Shown piece by piece: positions 8,396-18,951 of a DNA stretch of 64,000 bases. The DNA is from Mongoliimonas terrestris (GTDB lineage Bacteria; Pseudomonadota; Alphaproteobacteria; Rhizobiales; Pleomorphomonadaceae): positions 248,001-312,000 of the forward strand of contig NZ_MSIG01000004.1 in the NCBI RefSeq assembly GCF_001927285.1, written 5' to 3'. Position numbers and translations under genes: made by a program. How positions within the stretch are numbered: the stretch's first letter is position 1; every line of letters starts with the position of its first letter. The notes beneath the pieces were generated by a model. The model was not told where the DNA came from and made no database searches. It was given only the letters and a program-made list of their open reading frames with translations.

Positions 8396-8810
8396 GGCTT
8401 CCCTCTCTGGTCAAATCACCCCGACCCCCGTCGGCTTGAGGGTGATTTGGCCAGCCGATTTCGGCCCGCCAAAGCCGAGATTGCGCTCGTGCGCCGGAGA
8501 AATCATGGCAAAGTCGAGACGTGTTCACCTTTATGAATGTTTCGTGAAGGACCCGGGTCAGAGCGGGATCATACCCCTCGGGCAATGAGGGCTGTCCGGG
8601 ACGGCGAGACGGAGGCGTGGCGGCGGTCGGACGAGGCGGTGGCCGGCGCCGGCCAAGGGTCGCGCGCGATGCCGACGCGGTTAGGTCATCGGTGGAGGCG
8701 GGTCGAAATGTCGGTTCGGGCAGTTTCGTGCCGGGACCGTCGATGGTAAACCCGCGGCCCTCCGCCTAGACTGGGGGCGCCTCTTCATCCCCTTGTTTTG
8801 GGACGGTATT
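8396..8810. other. Divergent spacer: leader of the membrane peptide and upstream region of the receiver-like gene
   Basis: Apart from the hairpin at 8408-8453 no feature stands out. The part near 8515-8550 is richer in A and T and may hold the plus- or minus-strand promoter, but no hexamer pair was convincing. Confidence 0.4.
8408..8453 (-). promoter_or_regulatory. Long inverted repeat in the leader of the 56-aa peptide gene
   Basis: Arms at 8408-8421 and 8440-8453 pair over 14 bp with one G-U wobble (TGGTCAAATCACCC against its partner); the 18-base loop can itself fold through CGAC/GTCG. The hairpin ends right where the purine-rich ribosome binding site of the peptide gene begins. It has no T run after it, so it is better explained as a regulatory leader structure or a protein operator than as a terminator. 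Confidence 0.55.
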
Positions 8811-9383
8811 TTGGTTCCGCAGTCGCTTCGTCAATGCCGCATGTTCCTGGTGTCGAGTTCCGGACCGACGAACCCTGACGTCCGCCGGGCGCTTGCGGCG
8901 GCGGGGCTCTTCCATGTGGTGCCGGCGGCACCGACCGGGTCGCTGGCCGATCAGTTCTCTCCGGGGCGGGTCAACATCGTGGTGGCGGCGGTGGATTCCA
9001 CAGCGGATGAAAGGACCCTCGACTGGGTCAGGCGGATCCGGCATCACCGGGATCCCAATGTGGCGCTCGCGCCTCTGGTGGCGATCGGCAAGGCGATCCG
9101 TCCCGCCGACCTCGGCCTCCTGATCCGCTGCGCCTTCGACGATGTGCTGGTCCTGCCCACCCATCCGGGCACGCTGATCGAGCGTTTGAACCGCACGCTG
9201 GTGTCGCCCGCACCCTTCTTCCGGACGCCGGACTATTTCGGCCCCGACCGTCGTCGGGCCTCCGATCGGTCAGACGACGGCGGCATCGGCGAGCGCGCAC
9301 GGCCCGCGACGCGCATCACGGTCTCGCGCACCGTGCTTGCCGGATGCGCGATCCTGGACGAGGTGCCGGTCGCCGGATCGTGA
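8811..9383 (+). CDS. Receiver-like protein lacking the phosphoacceptor residues
   Basis: About 190 residues. The N-terminal part has the alternating beta/alpha order of a response-regulator receiver (RMFLVSSSG, VNIVVAAVD, LAPLVAIG, DDVLVLPTHPGTLIERL) but the acidic pair after strand 1 is SSS and the position of the phospho-Asp in strand 3 is Ala, so phosphorylation seems unlikely. After the domain comes YFGPDRRR, a short basic motif often found at the end of such alphaproteobacterial proteins, and a disordered tail. Start is uncertain: TTG at 8811 has GGGA 8 bases upstream; TTG 8793 and ATG 8841 are alternatives. No histidine kinase is near. Confidence 0.72.
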   Translation: MVPQSLRQCRMFLVSSSGPTNPDVRRALAAAGLFHVVPAAPTGSLADQFSPGRVNIVVAAVDSTADERTLDWVRRIRHHRDPNVALAPLVAIGKAIRPADLGLLIRCAFDDVLVLPTHPGTLIERLNRTLVSPAPFFRTPDYFGPDRRRASDRSDDGGIGERARPATRITVSRTVLAGCAILDEVPVAGS

Positions 9384-9411
9384 GCCGGCGATCGGTTCGA
9401 GGCGTCGGGTC

Positions 9412-11931
<2,520 letters not shown>

Positions 11932-11953
11932 TCACGAGGGCAAACGGGTTGGC

Positions 11954-12724
11954 TCAGCGCGGCGCGTCGATCACGGTGACGCCGATCCGCCCGAAGGCGT
12001 CGACGAAGACGGCCGGAGGCTCGCAACTGATGAGGCTTTGCAGGCGCTCGGCGGCCATCACCCGGTGGGGCGAGATGGTGCCGAGCTTGTCGGCGGTGGC
12101 GAGCGCCACGGTGCGGTCGCTGGCGTCCGCCATCGCGCGCTTGATGGCGGCCTCCTCGATCCCGGCGGCGCTGACGCCACCGACATCCAGGCTGCAGAGG
12201 CCAAGGACGGCAAGATCGGCGTGAACGGCCCTGACGGCGTCGAGCGCCCCTGCGCCCACCACGGTCCGGGTCTTCCGATCGAAGCTCCCGCCGACCAGGA
12301 TGACTTCGATGCCGGCGTGGTCGACCAGCGCGAGCGCGACGGGTGGGCTCGTCGTCACCACCGTCAGGCGGAGGTCCGCCGGAAGGGCGCGCGCTGCCGC
12401 GAGCGTCGTCGTGCCGCCGTCGAAGAACACGGTGCTGCCCGGAACCAGCATCGGCACCAGAGCCCGGCCGATGGCCGCCTTTTCGGCCGCCCGCTGCTCG
12501 CGCCGCTCGTCGAACGGAGCGGGCGGGTCGGCGGGCAGGACGACGCCGTGCTGCCGGCGGATCCGTCCTGCGGCGGCCAGCAGCCGAAGATCCCGGCGGA
12601 TGCTGTCCTCCGAGGTTCCGAAACGCGCCGCGAGCCCGGTCACCGGCAGGCGCGCGCGCTCACGCGCCAAAGCTTCGATCCGGTTGCGGCGTTCAGCCGG
12701 GGGGAGACTGGATTCCACGTTCAT
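11954..12724 (-). CDS. DeoR/GlpR family transcriptional regulator
   Basis: 256 residues: N-terminal DeoR winged helix (about 8-62, RRNRIEALARE...VTGLAARFGTSEDSIRRDL) and a sugar-phosphate-sensing DeoRC domain with FFDGGTTTLAAARAL and the closing TADKLG motif. Such proteins bind phosphorylated sugars or polyols and repress neighbouring operons. It is the first gene of a two-gene unit with the YbjJ-like transporter, so it probably regulates sugar export or import and itself. Confidence 0.92.
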   Translation of the reverse strand: MNVESSLPPAERRNRIEALARERARLPVTGLAARFGTSEDSIRRDLRLLAAAGRIRRQHGVVLPADPPAPFDERREQRAAEKAAIGRALVPMLVPGSTVFFDGGTTTLAAARALPADLRLTVVTTSPPVALALVDHAGIEVILVGGSFDRKTRTVVGAGALDAVRAVHADLAVLGLCSLDVGGVSAAGIEEAAIKRAMADASDRTVALATADKLGTISPHRVMAAERLQSLISCEPPAVFVDAFGRIGVTVIDAPR

Positions 12725-12950
12725 GCATCCAAAATTTCACGTTCGTGCAGTATAGGGCGCGCACGGAGGCGCTGTCGATTGGCGGGACTGGCAATCGACC
12801 AGGGGTGACAGGATCGTGTCTTGAACGTGTCGGCCTCGCGCCTACCCTCATGGTCATCAGGTTGCCGCGCGTATCCTCGCGGAACGGTCCATGGTGTCCG
12901 TGGACCCTTCGCTTCAAAGGCGCTCCATTCGAAGGCGGTGGGAGACCCAA

Positions 12951-13919
12951 ATGCTGATCAGACGACCGAAGCGGTGGACACTGCCGGAGAGCGCGGCGAC
13001 GCCGGAATCCGCTTTTTTCAACAGGCGGCAGTTGCTGGCCGCCTCCGGCATTGGGGCCGGGTTGATCCTTTCGGGTGGGATGGGTGACGCGGCGCGCGCG
13101 CAGGATGGCTCGCCGATCGCCGACCTGTTTCCGGCAAAGCGCAACGAGGGCTTCACCCTCGATCGGGACCTCACTCCCGAAGAGGTGAACAGCCGCTACA
13201 ACAATTTCTACGAATTCGGGTCGCAGAAGACCATCTATCCGACCGCCGAGGAATACCTGAAGCCGCGGCCCTGGTCGGTGACGATCGACGGCATGGTGGA
13301 GGCGGAAAAGACCGTCGACATCGATACGCTGATCCGCGCCATGCCGATCGAGGAGCGACTTTACCGGCACCGCTGCGTGGAAGCCTGGTCGATGACCATC
13401 CCGTGGACCGGCTTTCCGTTGAAGGCGCTGGTCGACTACGCCCGGCCGCTGTCCGGCGCCACCTATGTGCGCCTGGAGACCTTTGGCGACGCCGCCATGG
13501 CGCCGGGCCTGCGTCAGGTTTGGTATCCGTGGCCCTATGTGGAGGGCCTGACCATGGCGGAGGCGACCAACGATCTCTCGTTCATGGTGATGGGCGCCTA
13601 CGGCAAGACTTTGCACAACCAGTTCGGCGCGCCGCTCCGTCTTGCGACGCCTTGGAAGTACGGCTTCAAGTCGATCAAGTCGATCGTCCGGGTGACCTTC
13701 ACGGATCAGCGCCCCCAGTCCTTCTGGGAGAAGATCCTGCCGGCCGAGTACGGCTTCTGGGCCAACGTCAACCCGGAGGTGCCGCATCCGCGCTGGAGCC
13801 AGGCGAGCGAGAAGATTCTGCATACGGGCGAGCAGGTGCCGACGCTGCTCTTCAACGGCTATGCGGAGGAGGTCGCCGGCCTCTACACGGGCCTGGAGGG
13901 CGAAGCGCTCTACATGTGA
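12951..13919 (+). CDS. msrP: Protein-methionine-sulfoxide reductase catalytic subunit MsrP (YedY)
   Basis: 322 residues. A twin-arginine signal (FFNRRQLLA at 22-30, followed by a weakly hydrophobic Ala/Gly stretch ending ARA) exports the folded protein with its molybdopterin cofactor. The molybdenum ligand Cys142 lies in YRHRCVEAWSM and the family motifs TIPWTGFPL and LHNQFGAPLRL are present. It repairs oxidised methionines in periplasmic proteins. Start at the ATG 12951 with GGGAG 7-10 bases upstream. The usual partner gene for the heme membrane subunit MsrQ does not follow; the next element is a terminator. Confidence 0.95.
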   Translation: MLIRRPKRWTLPESAATPESAFFNRRQLLAASGIGAGLILSGGMGDAARAQDGSPIADLFPAKRNEGFTLDRDLTPEEVNSRYNNFYEFGSQKTIYPTAEEYLKPRPWSVTIDGMVEAEKTVDIDTLIRAMPIEERLYRHRCVEAWSMTIPWTGFPLKALVDYARPLSGATYVRLETFGDAAMAPGLRQVWYPWPYVEGLTMAEATNDLSFMVMGAYGKTLHNQFGAPLRLATPWKYGFKSIKSIVRVTFTDQRPQSFWEKILPAEYGFWANVNPEVPHPRWSQASEKILHTGEQVPTLLFNGYAEEVAGLYTGLEGEALYM

Positions 13920-13950
13920 GAGCGGTCGTCCGTCGCCCGTGGGTTCTTTC

Positions 13951-13982
13951 AAGGCCGGTGCGTTCCACGTGCCGGCCTTTTT
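13951..13982 (+). terminator. Rho-independent terminator of msrP
   Basis: Stem AAGGCCGG (13951-13958) with CCGGCCTT (13972-13979), 13-base loop, then T run 13978-13982. It lies 32 bases after the msrP stop and confirms that msrP is the last gene of its transcript. Confidence 0.85.
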
Positions 13983-13996
13983 CCTGCGATCCGCGC

Positions 13997-14030
13997 AAAA
14001 AAAAGCCGGGCACGAAGCCCGGCTTGAAAA
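13997..14030 (-). terminator. Strong Rho-independent terminator (minus strand)
   Basis: On the minus strand AAGCCGGGC, loop TTCGT, GCCCGGCTT, then eight T (plus-strand A run at 13997-14004). It ends the predicted small RNA and would also stop read-through from the LysR/trxB transcript. Confidence 0.9.
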
Positions 14031-14137
14031 GTTTCGGGTGCGCTTCGCAGGGACGTCGCGCACGCCTTCCAGAGGGGAACAGCTGATACGTTCTGCCGCC
14101 GGGAGGAGTAGCGGGAGGAACGAAAACTCATCAGCTG
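13997..14137 (-). ncRNA. Probable trans-acting small RNA with two anti-Shine-Dalgarno CCTCCC motifs (alpha-r14-like)
   Basis: Read on the minus strand this 141-base stretch has all parts of an sRNA gene and no coding frame. A promoter lies just before it. The predicted 5' end starts with CAGCTGAT (14137-14130), which pairs perfectly with ATCAGCTG (14087-14080) to close a stem-loop whose loop exposes two CCTCCC hexamers (at about 14119-14114 and 14106-14101). A second hairpin (GTGCGC/GCGCAC) follows, then a strong Rho-independent terminator (stem AGCCGGGC/GCCCGGCT, eight T). Exposed CCUCC loops able to bind ribosome binding sites are the hallmark of the rhizobial alpha-r14 ('CuckooRNA'-like) sRNAs; assignment to that family is inference from structure, not alignment. 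Confidence 0.62.
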
Positions 14138-14142
14138 ACGGC

Positions 14143-14172
14143 TATATGCGCTCCACCCGGGTAAGCGACAAG
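14143..14172 (-). promoter_or_regulatory. Sigma-70-type promoter of the predicted small RNA
   Basis: On the minus strand CTTGTC (14172-14167) and CATATA (14148-14143) are separated by 18 bases, close to the alphaproteobacterial housekeeping consensus CTTGAC/TATA. Predicted transcription start is 6-9 bases downstream, exactly where the first stem of the RNA begins. The flanking upstream DNA carries several GCAT-containing short inverted repeats (for example around 14181-14197) that could be regulator sites. Confidence 0.55.
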
Positions 14173-14419
14173 CGAGGGGCTTGCATATCTGCTATGCAGG
14201 TTAGGGCGGAAATGCATGAAACCTGAGCACTCCGCGCGCGTTGCATACGCCCGCTGCCGTCGTATTGTGCATCGATAAGCGACTGAAGCATTTCAGGTTT
14301 TACCGCCGCCCAGCAACGTGGAGACGATCGCCACGTCTGGCGATACCAAGGCACAGTCGATCCCGCGACGGTCTGCGCCGTCGGACGCAGGTGCCGGAAT
14401 GTCGCAGGCGCGCGGGGTG

Positions 14420-15310
14420 TCAGTAGGACCAGCGCTGGGCCTTGGAGACGAGGAAGTCGCGGAAGGCATGGACGCGCGCGGAGTTCCTGAGTTCGTCCGG
14501 ATAGACGAAGTAGGTGTCGAACGACGGCAGGTCCACCTCGGGGATGAGCTGCACGAGGCCGCTGTCATTCTCGATCAGGTAGTCGGGCAGGAGCGCGATG
14601 CCGATGCCCCGCTGCACGGCGCGCTTGATGGCCACGATGTTGTTCACCCGGAGGACCGGAATGCGCGGGTTGTCGTAGGGCCGGCCGGCGCTCTCCAGCC
14701 AGTTCATGTCGCGCAGATAGACCGGAGCGGCCGCGCCGAAGGTGACGATGCGGTGGTTCTCCAGATCCTCGATCGTACGCGGGCTGCCGAAGCGCTTCAC
14801 ATAGGCGGGCGCCGCGTAGAGGTGGAAGTGCACGGTGAAGAGTTTGCGCTGGATCAGGTCCGGCTGGGTCGGCTGGCGCAGGCGAATGGCCACGTCGGCC
14901 TGCCGCATGGCAAGGTCGAGTTCCACGTCGTCGAGGATGAGCTGGAGCTGGACGTCCGGATAGAGGTCGATGAACTCGTGCACGCGGGCCGTCAGCCACG
15001 TGGAGCCGAGCCCGACCGTGGTGGTGACGCGCAGCGACCCCGACGGGCGCTCCCGGCTGTCGGTCAGCCGGCTCTGCACGTCCTCCAGCTTCATCAGCAC
15101 GTCATGGGCGGTGCGGAACAGAAGTTCGCCCTGTTCGGTGAGGATCAGGCCGCGGGCGTGGCGGTGGAACAGCGGAACGCCCAGGTCCTGCTCCAGGGCG
15201 CTCACCTGACGGCTGACGGCGGATTGGCTCATGGCCAGGGCGTCGCCCGCATGGGTGAAGCTCCCCGCGCGCGCCGCGGCGTGGAAGATCCTCAGTTTGT
15301 CCCAATCCAT
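14420..15310 (-). CDS. LysR family transcriptional regulator
   Basis: 296 residues: winged HTH at 3-60 (DKLRIFHAAARAGSFTHAGDALAMSQSAVSRQV) and a LysR substrate-binding domain (90-290). It starts MDWDKLRIF at an ATG with GGGGGA 5-6 bases upstream. It directly follows trxB on the minus strand (131 bases), an arrangement I recall from rhizobia, so it may be cotranscribed with trxB; effector unknown. Confidence 0.93.
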   Translation of the reverse strand: MDWDKLRIFHAAARAGSFTHAGDALAMSQSAVSRQVSALEQDLGVPLFHRHARGLILTEQGELLFRTAHDVLMKLEDVQSRLTDSRERPSGSLRVTTTVGLGSTWLTARVHEFIDLYPDVQLQLILDDVELDLAMRQADVAIRLRQPTQPDLIQRKLFTVHFHLYAAPAYVKRFGSPRTIEDLENHRIVTFGAAAPVYLRDMNWLESAGRPYDNPRIPVLRVNNIVAIKRAVQRGIGIALLPDYLIENDSGLVQLIPEVDLPSFDTYFVYPDELRNSARVHAFRDFLVSKAQRWSY

Positions 15311-15441
15311 GAAATCCCCCAGCCGAGTTCGCCCCCGGGCGTCGCGCGGCCCGCCCTTGCGGGCCGGCGCCGGCCGATCCGCGGCCATGGCGCCTTCCTT
15401 GCCCGAATTCCCGCGTGTTGAGAAGCTTCACGCAGGAAACT

Positions 15442-16404
15442 TCACTCGGCAGCCGCCTCGAAGGCCGCGGCGGACAGATATTTCTCGGCCTCCAGCGCGG
15501 CCATGCAGCCCATGCCGGCGGCCGTCACCGCCTGGCGGAACACGTCGTCCGCCACGTCGCCGGCCGCGAACACGCCCGGCACGGACGTGGCGGTGCTGTC
15601 CGGCGCGGTCCAGATGTAGCCGGACGACTTCAGCTTCAGCTGACCCTCGAACAGGCTGACGGCCGGTGCGTGGCCGATGGCCACGAAGATGCCGTCGATG
15701 CCCATGTCGCGCGTCTCGCCGGTCACGATGTTCTTCAGCCGGGCTCCGTTCACGGACGGCGGGAAGCCGGTGGTGCCCAGCACCTCGTCGAGCACCGTGT
15801 TCCAGATCACCTCGATTTTCGGGTGGTTGAACAGGCGGTTCTGGAGGATGCGCTCGGCGCGGAAGTGATCGCGCCGGTGGACGACCGTCACCTTCTCGGC
15901 GTGGTGGGTGAGGTAGAGCGCCTCCTCCACGGCCGTGTTGCCGCCGCCAACCACGATGACGTGCTTGCCGCGATAGAAGAAGCCGTCGCAAGTGGCGCAG
16001 GCGGACACGCCGAAGCCCTTGAAGGTCTCCTCGGACGGCAGTCCCAACCAGCGCGCCTGGGCGCCGGTGGCGATCACCAGAGCGTCCGCCGAATAGGTGT
16101 CGCCGCTGTCGCCGACCAGGTGGAAGGGCCGGCGGGTGAGGTCGGCGGACGTGATGTGGTCCGACACCAGGCGGGTGCCCATGTGCTCGGCCTGATGGCG
16201 CATCTGCTCCATCAGCCACGGTCCCTGGATCACGTCCGCGAAGCCCGGATAATTCTCCACGTCGGTGGTGATGGTGAGCTGGCCACCCGGCTGGATGCCC
16301 GCCACCAGCATGGGCTCGAGCATGGCGCGCGCCGCATAGATGGCCGTGGTGTAGCCCGCCGGGCCGGAGCCCAGGACGAGGAGCTTGGTGTGGTGGTGGG
16401 CCAT
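15442..16404 (-). CDS. trxB: Thioredoxin-disulfide reductase
   Basis: 320 residues with two dinucleotide-binding folds: FAD site GSGPAGY (12-18), NADPH site VVGGGNTAVE (151-160), and the redox-active CATC (Cys136/Cys139) in ACATCDGFFY; the closing FAD motif is GVFAAGDVADD. It passes electrons from NADPH through FAD to thioredoxin in the cytosol. Start chosen at MAHHHTKLLVLG; a longer in-frame reading upstream has no family similarity. It is divergent from the Lrp-type gene with a 372-base spacer. Confidence 0.96.
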   Translation of the reverse strand: MAHHHTKLLVLGSGPAGYTTAIYAARAMLEPMLVAGIQPGGQLTITTDVENYPGFADVIQGPWLMEQMRHQAEHMGTRLVSDHITSADLTRRPFHLVGDSGDTYSADALVIATGAQARWLGLPSEETFKGFGVSACATCDGFFYRGKHVIVVGGGNTAVEEALYLTHHAEKVTVVHRRDHFRAERILQNRLFNHPKIEVIWNTVLDEVLGTTGFPPSVNGARLKNIVTGETRDMGIDGIFVAIGHAPAVSLFEGQLKLKSSGYIWTAPDSTATSVPGVFAAGDVADDVFRQAVTAAGMGCMAALEAEKYLSAAAFEAAAE

Positions 16405-16776
16405 CGGAGGGTGGACGCCTTGTATCGAGGAAACCAGCGTGTCGAAAAAACCGGCCCGGACATGCGCTCCAGGCACGCCGTCGGACACGACACGGACATG
16501 GTAAGGAGCCGCAGGAGGCCTTTCAAGGGAGAGGGGCGGCTCCGTGCGACCGCCCGCCCGCTGTCCACATGGGGTCCAGCCGGTCCGGATCCGCAAGCCA
16601 ATCCCCGTCTCGTCACGCTCACGGTCATGGTTCAGGTTATCAGGGGTGGTTGAACGAATGAATCGTGCGCGTTGCCGAAAGGATCTTTTCAAAATGGATT
16701 GGATCGTGTCCAACTGCGCCGGCCGCCCTGCCGCTGCCGGGCGGTGCCGGCTGGGGCCGGTACACGGAGAATTGCC
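16405..16776. other. Divergent trxB / lrp spacer
   Basis: No gene recognised. The section 16620-16700 is less GC-rich and probably contains the plus-strand promoter of the Lrp-type gene (a TTGAAC at about 16650 has no good partner). The rest is GC-rich and featureless. Confidence 0.4.
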
Positions 16777-17244
16777 TTGAAAGTCCGCCTCGACGCTATC
16801 GACTGGAAGATCCTGAAGGAACTGCAGGCCGATGGCCGCATGACCAATGTCGAGCTCGCCAAGCGGGTCGGAATTTCGGCGCCGCCATGCCTGCGCCGGG
16901 TGCGCGCTCTGGAGGAGGATGGCGTGATCCTCGGCTATCGCGCTCTCCTCGACGAGAAGAGCCTCGGCTACGACATCACCATGTTCGCCATGGTCAGCCT
17001 CGCCAGCCAGGCGGAAGCCGACCTGGTGCGCTTCGAGGACCGGGTGAAAGCCTGGCCGATCGTGCGGGAGTGCTGGATGCTCTCCGGCGAGGTGGATTTC
17101 CTCCTGAAGTGCGTCGCCCCGGATCTGAAGACCTTCCAGACCTTCGTCATCGAGGACCTCACCGCGGCGCCGAACGTTGGCGGCGTGCGCACGAGCCTGA
17201 CACTCCGGCAGGTGAAGAACGAGCCGGTCGTGCCGCTCGGGTAG
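16777..17244 (+). CDS. Lrp/AsnC family transcriptional regulator
   Basis: 155 residues: N-terminal HTH (LDAIDWKILKELQADGRM...ELAKRVGISAPPCLRRV, about 5-50) and an AsnC ligand-binding domain (60-150; MFAMVSL, CWMLSGEVDFLLKC). The start is a TTG at 16777 with GGAG 7 bases upstream; upstream in-frame codons do not fit the family. Lrp-type proteins form dimers/octamers that sense amino acids. Divergent to trxB and followed by LPS-type genes, the same neighbourhood as the lrp gene I recall beside the S. meliloti lps core genes. Confidence 0.92.
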   Translation: MKVRLDAIDWKILKELQADGRMTNVELAKRVGISAPPCLRRVRALEEDGVILGYRALLDEKSLGYDITMFAMVSLASQAEADLVRFEDRVKAWPIVRECWMLSGEVDFLLKCVAPDLKTFQTFVIEDLTAAPNVGGVRTSLTLRQVKNEPVVPLG

Positions 17245-17265
17245 AATATTGTTTTCTAGTTATTT

Positions 17266-17293
17266 TTGACAATTTTCAGATCGCGATGGTAAC
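17266..17293 (+). promoter_or_regulatory. Candidate promoter of the methyltransferase/ELM1 operon
   Basis: A perfect TTGACA at 17266-17271 sits in a sharply AT-rich patch just after the Lrp gene; 16-18 bases further GGTAAC/TAACCG is only a weak -10. The ribosome binding site AGGAGG of the next gene follows at about 17304-17309. Confidence 0.4.
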
Positions 17294-17319
17294 CGGGTCG
17301 GCAGGAGGATGCCGGACCC

Positions 17320-17934
17320 ATGGAACGCAGTCTGATCGGCGAATACGCCACCAAGCACCGGGAGAGTCGCTACGGCACGACCGGCATCAAGGTTCTGCCC
17401 CATGTGGCGCCGCATGCCATCGCGCTCGCGCCGCGTTCGCTGATCGACTACGGCTGCGGACAGAGCAGGCTCGGCCCGGCGCTCGGCGCGGTCCTCGGAG
17501 TTGACGACGTGGCGCGCTACGATCCGGCGATCCCGGCCCTTTCCGCCCTGCCGGTGCGGCGCTTCGACCTCCTCATCTCGATCGACGTGCTCGAACACAT
17601 CCCGGACGGCGAGATCGACGCCGTTGCGCGCGAAATGGCCGGGCTGGCGGCCCACGCTTATCTCGTCATCGATACGGCGCCCGCCAAGGCGCGCCTGTCC
17701 GACGGCAGCAACGCCCATGTCTCCCTGCATGACGGCCCCTGGTGGCTTCAGCGCTTGCGACCGAGCTTTCCCACGCTCCGCCAGATCCCGATCGGCCGGC
17801 GCAACCGGGTGGCCTTCAAGACGTTCGACGCGGAGCTTCCGCCGCTACGGGCGGCGGCCGTGCGCGGATGGTTCCAGGCCGTGGTCCGGGCCCGCAGGGT
17901 CGCCGCCAAGGTCGGCCTCCATCCTGTGGACTGA
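17320..17934 (+). CDS. Class I SAM-dependent methyltransferase-like protein
   Basis: 204 residues. Motif I DYGCGQ (43-48) and post-motifs VLGVDDVARYDP and FDLLISIDVLEHIPDGEI give a Rossmann-fold SAM-binding domain; the C-half (YLVIDTAPAKARLSDGSNAH, HDGPWWLQRL) is of the type seen in sugar or lipid methyltransferases of envelope loci. It is followed after 9 bases by the ELM1-family gene, so the pair is an operon next to LPS glycosyltransferase. Substrate unknown; a saccharide acceptor is my inference from context. Confidence 0.85.
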   Translation: MERSLIGEYATKHRESRYGTTGIKVLPHVAPHAIALAPRSLIDYGCGQSRLGPALGAVLGVDDVARYDPAIPALSALPVRRFDLLISIDVLEHIPDGEIDAVAREMAGLAAHAYLVIDTAPAKARLSDGSNAHVSLHDGPWWLQRLRPSFPTLRQIPIGRRNRVAFKTFDAELPPLRAAAVRGWFQAVVRARRVAAKVGLHPVD

Positions 17935-17943
17935 CCGTCGCCG

Positions 17944-18951
17944 ATGCGCGTCCTGCTTCTCAGAGACAAGAAGCCCGGCCACTATCATCAGGTCGAGGCG
18001 GTTGGACGCATGCTCGCCGGCATGGGCGCCGCGGTGGACCGGGTCGACATCCGTCCTGTCTGGTTCGGACATGGCGACATTCTGAAGCTCGCGGTCAATC
18101 GGTTGCCGATCTCGCCGCGGGGCCTCCTGGAAAGGCTCTACCGGCTCGATCCCGATCGGCTCCAGGGGCCGGATCTCGTCGTCGGATCCGGCCGGCCCAC
18201 CATCGCGGCCGGTGTGTTCCTGAAACAGGTCACCGGGGCTCGCTTCGTCTACATCGGGCGGATCTCCGGCTACCGGACCGCCCACGTGGACCGCCAACTC
18301 GTCCAGAACCCGCGCGAGGCGCATGACCGGGGCTGCGTGCTCTCCCCGCTGCCGAGCCTCGTCCGTCGCGACGACCTGCCGCTTCCCCGTCGCCTGCTCG
18401 CGCCAGCCGATCTTTCGGGCGCCACGCTTGGCCTCCTGGTCGGCGGTCCCGCCCACGGCCATGTGTTCGAGGATGCGGATTGGCACGACCTGGAGCGTCT
18501 TGTCCGTGGCCTTGCCGCCCTTGGCGTTCGCTGGCAGGCCACCGCGTCCCGTCGCACGCCGGCGGTCGCGGCGGCGCGCCTGGCGCGCCTCGCCGCCGAG
18601 GGCGTCGTGGCGCACTTCATCGACCCGCGCGTCAGCGGGCCGGGAACCGCCGGACCTCTCTTTGCGGCCGATGCCCTCGTGGTGGCCGAGGATAGCCAGT
18701 CGATGATCGCCGAGGGACTGGCCGCCGGTCGGCCTGTGGTGGCGCTGAAGCCGCGACTCGTCGCCTCCTCCTCCGCCAACGAGGTGATCGCCAGCTGGGT
18801 GGTTGCCGGCGGCCTCTCCGTCGTCCCCCTGTCGGCGGACGTTGGGCACCTCGCCGCCGTGCTGACGTCCACCGGCATCGCGCCCGACCCGCAGCCCGTG
18901 CTTCGGCGCATCCTGTCGGAGATGCTCGCCGACTTCGCCCTTACACCGTGA
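17944..18951 (+). CDS. ELM1/GtrOC1 family putative glycosyltransferase
   Basis: 335 residues. The start MRVLLLRDKKPGHYHQVEAV and later PDLVVGSGRPTIAA, LLVGGPAHGH and VVAEDSQSMIAEGLAAGRPVVALKP match the bacterial 'mitochondrial fission ELM1' family, a GT-B-like fold thought to be nucleotide-sugar dependent. Probably acts at the cytoplasmic face in LPS or glycan synthesis. It sits 9 bases after the methyltransferase gene and its last 11 bases overlap, tail to tail, with the end of the LpsB-like gene on the other strand. Confidence 0.88.
   Translation: MRVLLLRDKKPGHYHQVEAVGRMLAGMGAAVDRVDIRPVWFGHGDILKLAVNRLPISPRGLLERLYRLDPDRLQGPDLVVGSGRPTIAAGVFLKQVTGARFVYIGRISGYRTAHVDRQLVQNPREAHDRGCVLSPLPSLVRRDDLPLPRRLLAPADLSGATLGLLVGGPAHGHVFEDADWHDLERLVRGLAALGVRWQATASRRTPAVAAARLARLAAEGVVAHFIDPRVSGPGTAGPLFAADALVVAEDSQSMIAEGLAAGRPVVALKPRLVASSSANEVIASWVVAGGLSVVPLSADVGHLAAVLTSTGIAPDPQPVLRRILSEMLADFALTP

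Noticed and set aside
7890..8585. Minus-strand 231-codon frame over the small membrane peptide
   Set aside because: No domain, no ribosome binding site at the start and a different frame from the peptide with good start signal and helix; treated as a shadow.
14225..14419. Small gene between the small RNA and the LysR gene
   Set aside because: Frames here have no ribosome binding site, no domain and atypical composition; I see only short GCAT-containing dyads.
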